From Immersiella caudata (taxonomy: Eukaryota; Ascomycota; Sordariomycetes; Sordariales; Lasiosphaeriaceae), in assembly GCA_030512335.1 (NCBI GenBank), contig JAULSU010000005.1, forward strand, positions 4,049,501 to 4,113,500: a DNA stretch of 64,000 bases, given 5' to 3'. The position numbers and the translations under genes were made by a program. The notes under the pieces were generated by a model. It did no database searches and was not told the origin of the DNA. It worked only from the letters and a program-made list of their open reading frames with translations. This document shows, in pieces, positions 32,197 to 43,346 of this stretch (within the stretch, counting starts at the first letter, position 1; every line of letters begins with the position of its first letter).

Positions 32197-33310
32197 TCAC
32201 TGGCCATTTCCAACACCACCCCCATTGTATATGCACTCAGGATCCTCCCCCGCATCCTTCATAGCCTTGAGATCCTCTTCCGTCACCCGCTCCCAGCGAG
32301 GAATAATCGGTGCTGATCCAAGCTTGAGCAGAATGGCCCAGTTCCCCATGCTACAGCAATCACCTTCGATGAGTATACAGAACCGATTCGCGTACATCCA
32401 GTTGTGGCTGAGGCGTTCCATAATGAGGTCTCTATGGAGGGAGGATTGAACGCGGCCAAGATTGCTGGTCGAGTGATCCCCCTCAGTGCCGATGTGTATA
32501 GTAATGGAGTCGTGCGCCTCACGCCGTAGCTTTTTGTCATTCAAGTCCAACAATATGGCTATGTTATCCCCACGAAAGGGGCGTGGACGAGCGGGGATGT
32601 TGTGCCACCCCTTGAGCGATGGGTCAATATCAGGGGCCCATTCTTGAAACCAATAAAAGTCGAATAGTCGGGCGACGTCGTGGTAGCGCAAGCGAGCATC
32701 TTCCAAGCTTCTTATAGTCTTCCATGCGAGGCCGATCGCCCTGTCAAAAGGTTAGGATCTCGGTATGAGGGATAGTAGTGAAAGGTGGACCCCTTACACA
32801 ACGCTTGATAGTCGATGGAAAAATTCGTCCATGCTGATGATATCGCTCTTTTCCAGTCTTCCCAGCCAGTCCAAATCCTCAGAAGACGCACTGAGCACAA
32901 AACGCGCCGCAAGAGGGGACGGGGAGCGGCTTGGAGTGCGAATCTTTAAGTCGACCCCAAACCATGTAGTAGTCGAAAGCAATGGTTCTGGTGTATACCG
33001 TGCGACTGGGGTAAAGAGGATCGGTGCGTGTGTCTGCGGCGAGTTTGTCATCGGCCCATTTGTTCAAATCCTCAGGAAGACGCCACCAAGGAAGAGGCGA
33101 CTTGAGATAAAGGGTCCCTTCAACGGTCTCTTCGACACTTCCAGAAATGATTTGGGGGCCTTGCTTTGGCCAGTCGACGGCACAACCGTCCTTGAACCAA
33201 AACAAGTTGAGCGAAGCTGTCCAAGGTGAGTCTTTTTGGGCGACTGGATCTGCGAAGTCCTGATCGCAATGCAAAGAACTGAAGCAGTATACCAGTTCTG
33301 GCTTAGGCAT
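32197..33310 (-). CDS. Hypothetical three-exon protein
   Basis: I do not recognise the family. Exons 33310-32999, 32943-32798 and 32740-32197 join in frame to 333 residues. The introns are 55 nt (32944-32998, GTATAC donor) and 57 nt (32741-32797, GTAAGG donor, GACAG acceptor). The protein is rich in Trp, Tyr and Phe, with elements such as LNLFWFKDGCAVDWPKQGP, LKSPLPWWRLPEDLNKWAD, LDWLGRLEKSDIISMDEFF, ARLFDFYWFQEWAPDIDP and NWMYANRFCILIEGDCCSMG. The pattern suggests a globular, intracellular protein; no signal sequence or membrane segment is visible. The start MPKPELVYCF at 33310 is the first in its frame after a stop. An upstream open frame with a Cys-Lys repeat (33303-33542) could be a further 5' exon, but no splice join in the right frame was found. 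Confidence 0.6.
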
Positions 33311-33542
33311 ATCCGGCTATGGAGTGGGTGGACAAGGAGTGCCTGACTTGGGCGTGATGGTGTTCCAAATCCTGTCCAGAAATCCCATGCTTGTTCTTTT
33401 TATCCTTACACTTACACTTGCACTTGCACTTGCAAGGTTTCTTTGTGTTGTCGAGAAGGGGCGTGGCTTCAGCTTCGCCGGACGGGTCGTCATCGTCCTG
33501 GGGCGCGTTGTCGAGGACAACTGAAGGATTCTTCTCCGTCAT
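33303..33542 (-). CDS. Possible small ORF or 5' exon with a (Cys-Lys)n repeat
   Basis: An 79-codon open frame starting MTEKNPSVVLDNAPQDDDD, acidic at first, then KPCKCKCKCKCKDKKNKHG encoded by a hexanucleotide repeat (TGCAAG/TGTAAG). It overlaps the start of the next open frame by eight bases. It may be an alternative 5' exon of the hypothetical gene at 32197-33310, a separate small Cys-rich (metal-binding-like) peptide, or an upstream ORF of that gene. The repeat itself contains GTAAGT, a perfect donor site, but no acceptor restored the frame. Confidence 0.35.
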   Translation of the reverse strand: MTEKNPSVVLDNAPQDDDDPSGEAEATPLLDNTKKPCKCKCKCKCKDKKNKHGISGQDLEHHHAQVRHSLSTHSIAGYA

Positions 33543-34175
33543 CTTGCCAGTTGAGCGTTTTGATCAGACTGAGAAGAAACAGACGGATCTGGGAAGAGAG
33601 GAATGGCCGCTATTAGTACCCCCCGGGGTCAGGTGGAAGGTTCGTTTCAATCCGGCCTTTCATTCTCGGCCGAAAGACAGGGCGATTGGCAGAAGCTCTA
33701 AACATGCTTGCGGCCGAGACACAGCCAAGCCTGTCACCTGCACCGGGTTGGATACAGGCTGTGGGTTTGAAGGCTGAATCCCATGGTGGAAGCTGGTTGT
33801 AAGGGTGGTTGACTGAGGGACATTTCTGCCCTTGACGGCTGGTCTGAAATATAGGAAGACGCCCGTGGGCCCATTTTCGTCATTCCATTCAGGCGCTCCT
33901 TCTAAGCACCGCAATGGCACCACAATGGAGGTTGTAATGGGGGGAAGTGCTGACATGCGATAACTTTGGTGTGAAAAGACGCCTAACTGAAATGAAACGA
34001 CCTCTATCGTCAAGGACCTGGATGGTCAAAAAGGGGTAGTTGCAGCAGTATCCAAAACAGCCACGACTGATCACGAATTGGATGTGGAAAGAATCCAAAA
34101 AGTATATACAAGAACGTCGACCAATTCGGTCACTCGAACCCTTCGACGAGGGCCACCTCAGGATGAGCAACAAGT
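33543..34175. other. Intergenic stretch
   Basis: 3' flank of the endoglucanase gene and promoter side of the hypothetical gene. No further gene seen. Confidence 0.5.
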
Positions 34176-35112
34176 CTACGCACACTGCGAGTAATACTCA
34201 TTGACAAACTTGCACGTAGTCCCAGCCACACAAGTCTTGCACCCCGAGTACGTAGCCCCATCACACTGAGCCCACTGCTGAACGGTACAACCCCCCAGGT
34301 TCCCAGGGCTCGAAGTCGGATTTGACGGCTGGCTTGGCGTTGTGGGATTCGGGTTCGAAGCAGGAGGCGTGAAAACGGGAAAGTTGCCATCGTCAGCCCT
34401 CTTGCAGCCAGACTTGGCCACAAGTTCAGCAGGGCACTGAACCTGTTGGAAGGTAAAGTTCGGGTTGTCGGCGTTGTTGAACCACTCGAAGCGCCAGTTA
34501 CACCCGGGCTTGAGAGCCGCGGGGAAGGAAGAGCATTGGCCCTGGTTGGAGATGCCGCCGTATTGGGCACCGGGGAGACCGCCGAACTGAGGTCTGCATC
34601 CGTCGAAGAGGCCGACGCCGCCGCCGGGGATGTTGAGGTCGAAGTGGTTGCTGCCGAGGTCGGCTCCGGTGCTGGTGGATTGGACGACCATGGTCTTGCC
34701 GGCGACGGGACCGGAGGTGAATTTGAGTCTGTGGGGATTAGACGGCAGTGAGGAAAGGGATGGGACGGAGCACTGACGCGTAACATGCGCAGCACCAAGA
34801 TGCCTCAGTTCCCCCGGTGAGAGCTGTTGCGGCAAAGCCATAAGCGAGGTCGTTGCTCACTGCCCAAGGGCTCTGGTCCGCACAAGCGAAAGCTGAGCCG
34901 CCATCACAGCCAGACTTGACGTCGGGGTCAGAGATACGGCTGCTGTTGGCATCGCAGGCGAACACGGGGCGGTTGACAGCGGCCTTGCCTTTCCAGGAAC
35001 AAGACGGCTTGCAGCAATCCCAGTATCTTGTAGACTTGCCGGATCCCGAGGCCGCGTAGGCGAAGGGGAGTGCTGAAGCCAGCGCGACGAGGAGACATGG
35101 CGAGGAATGCAT
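34176..35112 (-). CDS. GH45 endoglucanase (EGV type) with C-terminal CBM1
   Basis: A secreted endo-beta-1,4-glucanase that cuts cellulose by an inverting mechanism. Two exons (35112-34778, 34728-34176) with a 49-nt intron (GTCAGT donor, CTAAT branch, CACAG acceptor) encode 295 residues. A signal peptide occupies about residues 1-20 ([20 protein letters not shown]). The GH45 signature [14 protein letters not shown] carries the catalytic base D32; the catalytic acid is D142 in [17 protein letters not shown]. Both match the positions known from the Humicola enzyme. A Pro/Ser/Asn/Thr-rich linker follows (about 225-258), then a complete fungal CBM1 with aromatic and Cys pattern ([20 protein letters not shown] ... 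YYSQCA). The start at 35112 puts the signal peptide directly at the N-terminus. It appears intact; expression would normally be under carbon control, which cannot be seen here. Confidence 0.95.
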
Positions 35113-37222
35113 AGTGATGGGTCTGCAGTGTTCGAAGAATGGCAATGAGGAGACTCCATCTTGGGAGGCGGCTACGACGCCATTGATATAGTGCAACCCG
35201 CGCCTCGGTACGCACGAGAGGCCGTCCACGGCTCGGATCGGATAGCCGACGGTTTGGCATATATAGGTTGCGTAACCAGGAAGAGCGCCGAAGGAGGGCC
35301 ACGGAAATGGGGAGAGAGGCCGAAGACCAAAAAAAGAATGGGAGAGGCAAGAAAGCTCAAGAAGCTGGCAACGATGCTCCACTCTCGCGGAACATGTACC
35401 GGAGAATGTAACCCAAGCAGCCCACGCGACGGAATCCCGGTGCGGCTTCCATTGGGGTCAGTGCTATCCGGGAAATGGGAGAACACTACGACGTCAGTTT
35501 GAGTGAAGTCTATTCGCGAGGACCCGCAGAAAACATCGCCCAGGGCTCGGGATTATCATCAAAGCCTAGTTAAGGGTGGTGCATGCATCCATCACCCAGC
35601 CGCCGTGCCGGGGCCGTGCGCCTGCCTGCGTGGAGAGGGAGAGGATGACTTGAGACCTGCGGCTATGAACAGGACGGTGCTCCCTAGTTCCAAGTTCTCG
35701 ACGCCCATGTTAATTGGTGGGCACTGCGGCTCGTTGCATGAGAGTCGATACCTGAGGCGCGCAGAGGGTCAAAGAGATTGTTCTCAACGCCACACCCGAT
35801 GTCGTGTATGTGTTCATAGAAACGGCCCAAGGGCTAATACAGCCGACATACTCGCATCTATCGGTGACAATGGGCCCGACAAGGTGTCGAGGTCGACATG
35901 GGTGAAATGAAGGTAGGGGGCGAGAAGAACGACGGGAGGGGCTGAAACATGTCTAGCGGCGCGGAAGCCACCTCTGTAATGGGTCGCCCGTAATGAATAT
36001 ATGGCTATCTGGACCTGGTTGATAGCAGCCATGATGCTGGCCTATTCCTTTGAATGCTTATCAGCATGTGCTGGGGCTGAAGGAGAGGTTGCCAAGTTCT
36101 GGCAAGTATAAGCGAACTTGGTTATCCTTGGCAATGGTCTCCATCCGCAGGCCACAACTGATATCGAGACGATGGTCGTGGGTGATGCTCGAAGAAACAA
36201 GGAAGGATTCGAAATAGTGATGCGCTGGAATTTGCGTTGGTGTTGGCTTCAACTTGCGGCCACTGGCCAGACGGTGGGTATACTTCTTCACCATCGGGTC
36301 TGGTGAGGGTTTATGATCAACTTTGGGCGCGGTCGTTGCTGTGCCCGGGCATTGGAGTTGTAGGCCCAGCAGGACTACTGTGTATGAAGAAAGATGAAGA
36401 GTGGGGGTATTGTTGGGGCGGAATTGTAGCAGGTTGAAGAAGACAATCTGTTGTTGTCGTCCTAAGCTTTGGTGTGTGCTAGGATCCCCAGCTCACCTGG
36501 AAAACAGCCTTCGTACCTGCGTTGGGCGTCGGGCGTTTGGGAAGAGTGCGGGATACAAACTGACCGCAGCAGACCTACCGGCGAATAACTCGTTCTTTGA
36601 GAAGTTCGCGCTAATTTTCTTGTCTTGACAACTTGTCGTAGACGGTGGAAAGCAGCGACTTGCCTCAGCCTGACAATCGATGCATGTGTCGAAAGACAAG
36701 GTTGCTGAAGAGCGGTGTGGAGCGGCAGAACTCACGCCACTCATTGAGCCTAGCCCAATCCGGCCTAGTGTCAGCCGTCGCGCTTTCAGCCTCCCTTTGG
36801 GGGCGGCGCAGAAAAAAGAGTGGAATGCATCGCGCTCCAAAGTCAAGCTTCCTCACCAAACACCTCGCCGCCGTCGATTTGCGCGGTCTCAGGCAACATC
36901 GCAACATCGCTCCTTCCAGAGGCCGGCTCTTCTTGCACATTTCTTGCTGCACAGCTCCTTGATGCGCTGACGTTGCGGTGCCAGGAGTTGATGCGCGCGT
37001 TCGCTCTTCTTTGGTGGCGATCCTAGGCACGTCAACTGCTCTTCATACTTTCCTTCAACCCCGGGTTCATCGGTCGACCCCACCTTCCCTTCTCGCATCC
37101 CGTCGGTCGATTCAAAGCGCTATATTTCTCAAGCACCGTATCCCCTTCCGCCGAACCGTCCCCGTAAGTCGATCACGACTTGACTTACGAACCTCCGCTC
37201 GACAATCCACCCTGCCGTCAGC
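35113..37222. promoter_or_regulatory. Divergent intergenic region between endoglucanase and rpb2
   Basis: The two genes are divergent, so this 2.1-kb region contains both promoters. A TATATAGG element lies near 35260, about 150 bp upstream of the endoglucanase start. The last 250 bases before the rpb2 ATG are rich in pyrimidine tracts and CG steps, as in housekeeping promoters and leaders. A short open frame on the minus strand near 36600-36700 has a GKS-like stretch but is not a supported gene. Confidence 0.5.
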
Positions 37223-40200
37223 ATGGCGAGCTACGGGGAGGAGGCCTACGACGTAGGCTATGGCGACACGTACGAGAACGATGAGAATTACGAGAATGGA
37301 TACGACATGCAGGAAGCGGAGGACCCCACGATCACGCCAGAGGACACATGGGATGTCATCTCGGCATACTTCGACACCAAGGGTTTGGTGTCGCAGCAGA
37401 TCGACTCGTTCAACGAGTTCACAGAGACAACCATCCGGTCGCTCATCGAAGAGTACTCAAACCTGACGCTAGACCACCCCAACCCTGGTGACGACATGGG
37501 CCGGGACATCGCGCTGCGGAGGTACGACATCAAGTTCGGCAACACCCTGATTTCTCGCCCCGCCATAACAGAAGCGACGGGCGAAACGGTGTCGTTGCTG
37601 CCATACGAATGTCGTGACCGAAATCTCACATACTCGGCACCGATGTACTGCATGATCTCCAAGCGGGCACGAGTTGCTATCAACGAGCCCATCCCGCTCA
37701 ACGAGCTCACCGAGGAGCAACAAGAATACATGGCTCGGACGGGTGAACACCCCACCACGATTCGGTGGGAGAATGAAGATAGCGGCAGTTACGAGGAGGA
37801 CCCTGAGAATCCCAAGGGCGACCGCATCTTCCTCGGCAAGATCCCCATCATGGTCAAGTCGAATATTTGCCATCTCTCCGAGGAGGACGACGAGGGGCTA
37901 TTTGTGCTTAACGAGTGTCCGTACGATCAGGGTGGCTACTTCATTATCAATGGTAGCGAGAAGGTCCTCATTGCGCAGGAGCGCTCAGCGGCAAACATTG
38001 TCCAGGTGTTCAAGAAGCCTCCAGGTGGCAGCGTCTCGTACCAGGCAGAAATCCGCAGCGCGCTGGAGAAGGGATCTCGGTTGATCTCGTCTCTCCAGAT
38101 GAGATTGCACACCAAGCCCGACAATAGTAAGGGTAGGTTGGCCAACACAGTCAGCGTCACGCTCCCCTACGTCAAGGAGGAGGTGTCTCTGGCCATCGTC
38201 TTCCGTGCTCTTGGAGTTGTGTCGGACGAGGATATCCTGAACCACATTTGCTACGATCGCAGAGATACGCAAATGCTCGAGGCACTTCGACCGTGCATTG
38301 AAGAGGCGTTTTGCATTCAGGATCGGGAGATTGCGCTCGACTACATCGGAAAGCGTGGTAATGGAAATATGGGACAGAACAGGGCAAACCGCATCAGGGC
38401 CGCAAAGGATGTTCTCCAAAAGGAGATGCTACCGCACATTTCCCAGACTGAGGGATGCGAAACGAGGAAAGCGTTCTTCCTCGGCTACATGGTACATAAG
38501 CTCCTCCAGTGCGTGCTCGGGCGCCGAGACACCGACGACCGAGACCATTTCGGAAAGAAGAGACTGGATCTGGCGGGTCCTCTTCTGGCCAAGCTGTTCC
38601 GCGGTGTCGTTCGCCGTATTACTCAGGACCTCATGTCGTACATGAAGCGCTGCATCGACGGGAACAAGCAGTTCTCCCTTGCACTGGGTATCAAGAATGG
38701 CACCCTCACCAACGCTCTAAAGTACTCGCTGGCCACCGGCAACTGGGGTGATCAGAAGAAGGCCATGAGCTCCACCGCCGGTGTGTCTCAGGTGTTGAAC
38801 CGATATACCTTTGCCTCGACGCTCTCCCATTTGCGGCGAACCAACACGCCCATCGGTCGTGACGGTAAGCTTGCCAAACCTCGACAGCTGCACAACACGC
38901 ACTGGGGCCTTGTGTGCCCCGCCGAGACCCCAGAAGGCCAAGCTTGCGGTCTGGTAAAGAATCTCTCCCTCATGTGCTACATCAGCGTCGGCACAAATGC
39001 TGAGCCGATTGTTGAGTTCATGGTGGCAAGAAACATGGAGGTTCTTGAGGAGTACGAGCCGCTCCGCTACCCTAACGCCACTAAAGTTTTCGTCAATGGA
39101 ACATGGGTTGGTGTCCACCAAGACCCGAAGCACCTGGTCGGGCTGGTCCAAAACCTGAGGCGAACCAGCGTCATCTCGTTTGAGGTTTCCCTGGTTAGAG
39201 ATATTCGAGACCGCGAGTTCAAGATCTTTTCGGACGCTGGCCGTGTGATGAGACCGCTCTTTGTCGTTGAGCAAGACGACGAAGCCAAGTCTGGTGTTCA
39301 GAAGGGGCAGCTGGTTCTCACGAGATCACACATGAACCGCCTGGATCGGGACAAGGAGATCGGGTCTAACCACCCAGACTTCTTCGGCTGGAATGGGCTG
39401 TTGAGATCGGGTTGTGTTGAATACCTCGACGCCGAAGAAGAGGAGACTGCCATGATTTGCATGACTCCTGAGGACCTCGACCATTACCGATTCACCAAGA
39501 TGGGCATCCTTAAGGAGCAAGATGAAGACCCGGACAAGATTGAGTATAACAAACGTATCAAAACGAAGGCTAATCCGACGACGCACATGTACACGCATTG
39601 CGAGATCCATCCTAGCATGCTGCTCGGAATTTGCGCCAGCATTATCCCCTTCCCAGACCACAACCAGTCCCCCAGAAACACGTACCAGTCCGCCATGGGC
39701 AAGCAAGCCATGGGCTTCTTTCTCACCAACTACTCCCGCCGCATGGACACCATGGCCAACATTCTTTACTACCCGCAGAAGCCGCTGGCGATCACGCGAT
39801 CCATGGAGTTCCTCAAGTTCCGTGAGCTGCCGGCTGGCCAGAACGCCATCGTCGCAATCGCCTGCTACTCGGGGTACAACCAAGAAGATTCCGTCATTAT
39901 GAACCAGAGCAGTATCGATCGCGGCATTTTCCGAAGTCTGTTCTTCCGGTCCTACACGGACTGCGAGAAGCGCGTCGGCATTCACATCCTGGAGAAGTTT
40001 GAGAAGCCTACCCGGGCCGACACGCTGCGTCTGAAGCACGGGACGTATGACAAGCTCGACGAGGACGGGATTATTGCTCCCGGTATTCGCGTTTCGGGCG
40101 AGGACATCATCATCGGCAAGACGTCGCCTATCAACCCTGATAATGCTGAGCTCGGCCAGCGTACCGCCCAGCATGTCAAGCGTGATGCGTCGACCCCGTT

Positions 40201-41109
40201 GCGCAGCACTGAGAGTGGTATCGTGGATTCGGTGATAGTGACTACGAACCAGGATGGCTGCCGCTACGTCAAGGTCCGTGTCCGGACAACCAAGATTCCG
40301 CAGATTGGTGACAAGTTCGCATCTCGTCACGGTCAAAAGGGTACTATCGGTGTCACCTACAGGCAGGAGGACATGCCCTTCACCTGCGAGGGTATCACTC
40401 CTGATCTCATCATCAACCCCCACGCCATTCCCTCTCGTATGACGATCGCCCATTTGATCGAGTGCTTGCTGTCCAAGGTCTCGACGCTGAAGGGCTTCGA
40501 GGGAGACGCCACCCCCTTTACCGATGTCACGGTCGATTCCGTCTCGGGTCTGCTCCGGATGCACGGATACCAGTCGCGAGGCTTCGAGATCATGTACCAT
40601 GGCCATACGGGCAAGAAGCTGCGCTCGCAAGTTTTCTTTGGGCCAACGTACTACCAACGATTGCGCCACATGGTAGACGACAAGATTCACGCACGCGCCC
40701 GTGGTCCGGTGCAGATCATGACGCGACAGCCGGTGGAGGGTCGTGCGAGAGACGGTGGTCTGCGTTTCGGAGAAATGGAACGCGATTGCATGATTGCTCA
40801 CGGTGCTGCTTCTTTCCTCAAGGAGCGCCTCTTTGAGGTGTCGGACGCCTTCCGAGTCCACGTTTGCGAGATCTGTGGACTCATGACTCCTATTGCGTAT
40901 GTTCATTCCCTTTTGCTTTCTGTTGATCTGTACTAACATCTTGCAGGAATCTTACGAAGCAGACGTTCGAGTGCAGGCCGTGCAAGAACAAGACCAAGAT
41001 TGCGCAGGTACACATGCCGTACGCGGCCAAGCTGCTGTTCCAAGAGTTGATGTCGATGAACATTGCGTCTCGCATGTTCACGACTAGATCAGGCATCAGC
41101 GTGCGTTAG
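37223..41109 (+). CDS. rpb2: RNA polymerase II second largest subunit RPB2
   Basis: The second largest catalytic subunit of nuclear RNA polymerase II. Exons 37223-40896 and 40947-41109 join over a 50-nt intron (GTATGT, TACTAACA branch, TTGCAG) to 1278 residues, close to the expected length. Recognisable parts include the acidic N-terminus, [66 protein letters not shown], the fork region ([20 protein letters not shown]), [17 protein letters not shown] and [13 protein letters not shown] (about 1028-1040). The terminal zinc site has one Cys pair on each side of the intron ([11 protein letters not shown] and [11 protein letters not shown]), and the protein ends [15 protein letters not shown]. The start [10 protein letters not shown] is the only ATG near the conserved region. 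The gene is complete and useful for species placement. Confidence 0.98.
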
Positions 41110-41638
41110 CAGCAGCGAGCTTGATGGAGCTGAAATGTTTGGGGGCACGCTCGGGGCAGCGTAGTCAGAAAAGGAGGTTGCATGTTTTGGTCGTTTGGCG
41201 TAAGTGAGGCTGCTTTGCCCAGAAATTAGGGCGTTGTTTCGTGTTATATTGTATTGCATGTTCTCTTGACTGGGGTAGCTATGATCTAGACCTAGATCCA
41301 GATGCTGATAGTTCTTGGACCGCTTGGAGGTCTGAGAGATCGCGAGTAGGAGCATGTTCGGGACGTAGGAGCGTTTCTTGAGCTAGCCAGATATGCAGTC
41401 TGTACAAATGATCATCATTTAGATTGCTTGTCTATGGTGATACAGTGATAGTACAGTCTATAGTTGGCATCCAAGTTTGCCATTGACGCTGCTCTGGTCC
41501 GGGCCAGGCCCAGGCCGGACACGACCTTGCCTCCATTGACTCCGGTAGACAAGGACCGCATAACGGTCGCCAACCTTCTCCCGTTGCAACGGACAGCTCG
41601 CAGCTATTGTATCCTCCCCCTCTCTCCAGCTGCCGAGG
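41110..41638. other. Intergenic stretch between convergent rpb2 and pet117
   Basis: 3' flanks of both genes; AT-richer than the coding DNA around it. No gene seen. Confidence 0.5.
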
Positions 41639-41952
41639 CTACCTCGGTGGCGGCCCTGGTGGCGCATCTGCTGTGCTGTCACGGACGGTCTGCACCTTCT
41701 TGTATTCCGCTTCGAGTTCGCGTTGGAGATCAAAGTCGAGTTGTCTCTCCTTCTTGATGCGCTGCTGCTCCATATCGCGGACGACGCCCTGGTGCATGGC
41801 CTGAGCCGAACAATTAGCTTCGACTCTTTCGGCGTCCTGGTACTCTGCAGACTCACATCTTTCTCCCATTTCTGCTGGAAATGCACAAAGACGACTGTCC
41901 CTGCCGCAGAAAGGGACGTCCCCAGCAGGGTGAGTTTGGACGCGCGCGACAT
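41639..41952 (-). CDS. pet117: PET117-like cytochrome c oxidase assembly factor
   Basis: Pet117 is a small mitochondrial protein needed for assembly of cytochrome c oxidase, where it links haem a synthase to the complex. Exons 41952-41857 and 41800-41639, joined over a 56-nt intron (GTGAGT donor, CTAAT branch, CTCAG acceptor), encode 85 residues. The sequence starts MSRASKLTLLGTSLSAAGTV, a hydrophobic N-terminal anchor, followed by VVFVHFQQKWEKD. The second exon gives AMHQGVVRDMEQQRIKKERQ and LDFDLQRELEAEYKKVQTV, the charged helix typical of the family. It lies head to head with vma10, 410 bp apart. Confidence 0.88.
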
Positions 41953-42362
41953 TTTCGGGTTGTTCGGATTGGCGACGACCTCCCAAATGCTAGTCGCACT
42001 AACAAGAAACCCGCGACAATGGGCCATTGGGTATTCTGCCGCTTTTCACCGCCTCTCTCTGGCGATGTCATTTGTTTAGCACCCGGCAGGCAAACAAAGG
42101 AGCTGACTGACAGGGGAGACAGCTCCAGTTGCGCCTGCCCCACTTCGGCCGCAGCCGCCGTCGATTGCGCATGCTTGCCTCCGCCAACAGGGAACTTCGA
42201 TCCTCCCCGTTGCTGATGAGCGAAAAGCAAGCAGTTCGACGGAACATCCAACTTACAATACGACACGCCTGCGCCGAAACAGATCCCAAAACCGAAGTCG
42301 ATCCCCGAACGTCGGACGCATTGCTCAAACGACAGAAAATAGCTCCCCGTTAGCTTGCAGAC
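41953..42362. promoter_or_regulatory. Shared promoter region of pet117 and vma10
   Basis: 410 bp between two divergent conserved start codons; both promoters must be here. No TATA box is obvious. Open frames crossing this stretch on the minus strand have no family support. Confidence 0.5.
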
Positions 42363-43092
42363 ATGGTATTCCCAGCCCAGCCCCCGTGCACCAGCGAAGA
42401 TAGGAGCTTGCTTCTTGAGGAATGCAGAAGCTAACTGCGCATCGCACTCTAGTCGGCCCAAAACTCCGCGGGCATCCAGACCCTGCTCGATGTACGAAGG
42501 TTCTCCCTATAACTAGGCGCTGGGCATTGGCCCCTACGGTTGAGCGATAGAATGATTGACGAGATTGGACCAGGCCGAGAGGGAGGCATCTAAGATTGTC
42601 CAGAAGGGTATGTCTGTACTTAGCTCATCCCTCCGATGATACACGATAGATAGAAGCGAGCCTTGCTAACGATATTGCGCACACAGCTCGAGAATGTACG
42701 CGACATCCTCCATCCAACCCCTCACCACCCGAACACCCCGCCGGGAAGAGCAAACTCGCTGACAGGACGCGACAATCACAGATCGCACGAAAAGGGTGAG
42801 GGAAGCCCGTGACGAAGCCAAGAAGGAAATCGAGGCGTACCGCGCCGAGAAGGAGGCCGAGTTCAAGAAGTTTGAGGCAGAGGTACCCCCACCTTATATT
42901 GCAGAGTGGCGGTGGATGGACGACTGACTTCTGTGTTAGCACTCCCGAGGAAACAAGCAAGCCGAGGCGGAAGCAGACAAGGAGGCGGAGGCCAAGATCG
43001 CTGAGATTAAGAGTGCGGGGAAGAAGAACCAGGATAAGGTCGTCAAGGATTTGCTGGCTGCTGTGTTCGAGGTCAAGCCGACGCCTCCGTAA
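42363..43092 (+). CDS. vma10: V-type H+-ATPase subunit G (Vma10), six exons
   Basis: Subunit G is part of the peripheral stalk of the vacuolar proton pump. The gene is cut into very small exons, none of which makes a long open frame: 42363-42365 (the ATG alone), 42453-42491, 42574-42607, 42687-42695 (9 nt), 42782-42882 and 42940-43092. Introns are 87, 82, 79, 86 and 57 nt, all with GT donors and AG acceptors. The product is 112 residues: MSAQNSAGIQTLLDAEREA, SKIVQKAREYRTKRVREARD, EAKKEIEAYRAEKEAEFKKF, EAEHSRGNKQAEAEADKEAE and AKIAEIKSAGKKNQDKVVKD, ending LLAAVFEVKPTPP. This is the expected length and matches the family throughout, including the conserved N-terminal AGIQxLLxAExEA motif. All phases close. 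Confidence 0.92.
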
Positions 43093-43346
43093 GGCATGGG
43101 ATAGGATGTCAGGGATAGGGGCGGACGATTGGAGGACCTGTTGCCGTTGTCTGGTCCGTGGGTGATGGATGCTCGCGTTGACCAGGGCGTTGAGAACGGA
43201 TATCACACCTAGCACCTTGTATGGATAGATGGCCCCAAACTGGAGCTGCATTGATCATCATTGAAGACCGACCAGGCCTGTTTGGTATCTTGAGTATTGC
43301 CTAATTGTACATTTCCTATCCTCCCATGCTGCCCCCTTTTCTCAGT

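Noticed and set aside
36600..36720. Minus-strand GKSLLSTVYDKLS, resembling a P-loop fragment
   Set aside because: Preceded by an in-frame stop, no neighbouring GTPase or NACHT motif; likely chance in the rpb2 upstream region.
39326..40939. 537-codon open frame on the minus strand
   Set aside because: It is exactly antisense to rpb2, whose protein is conserved throughout; the antisense frame has no family features and results from codon bias.
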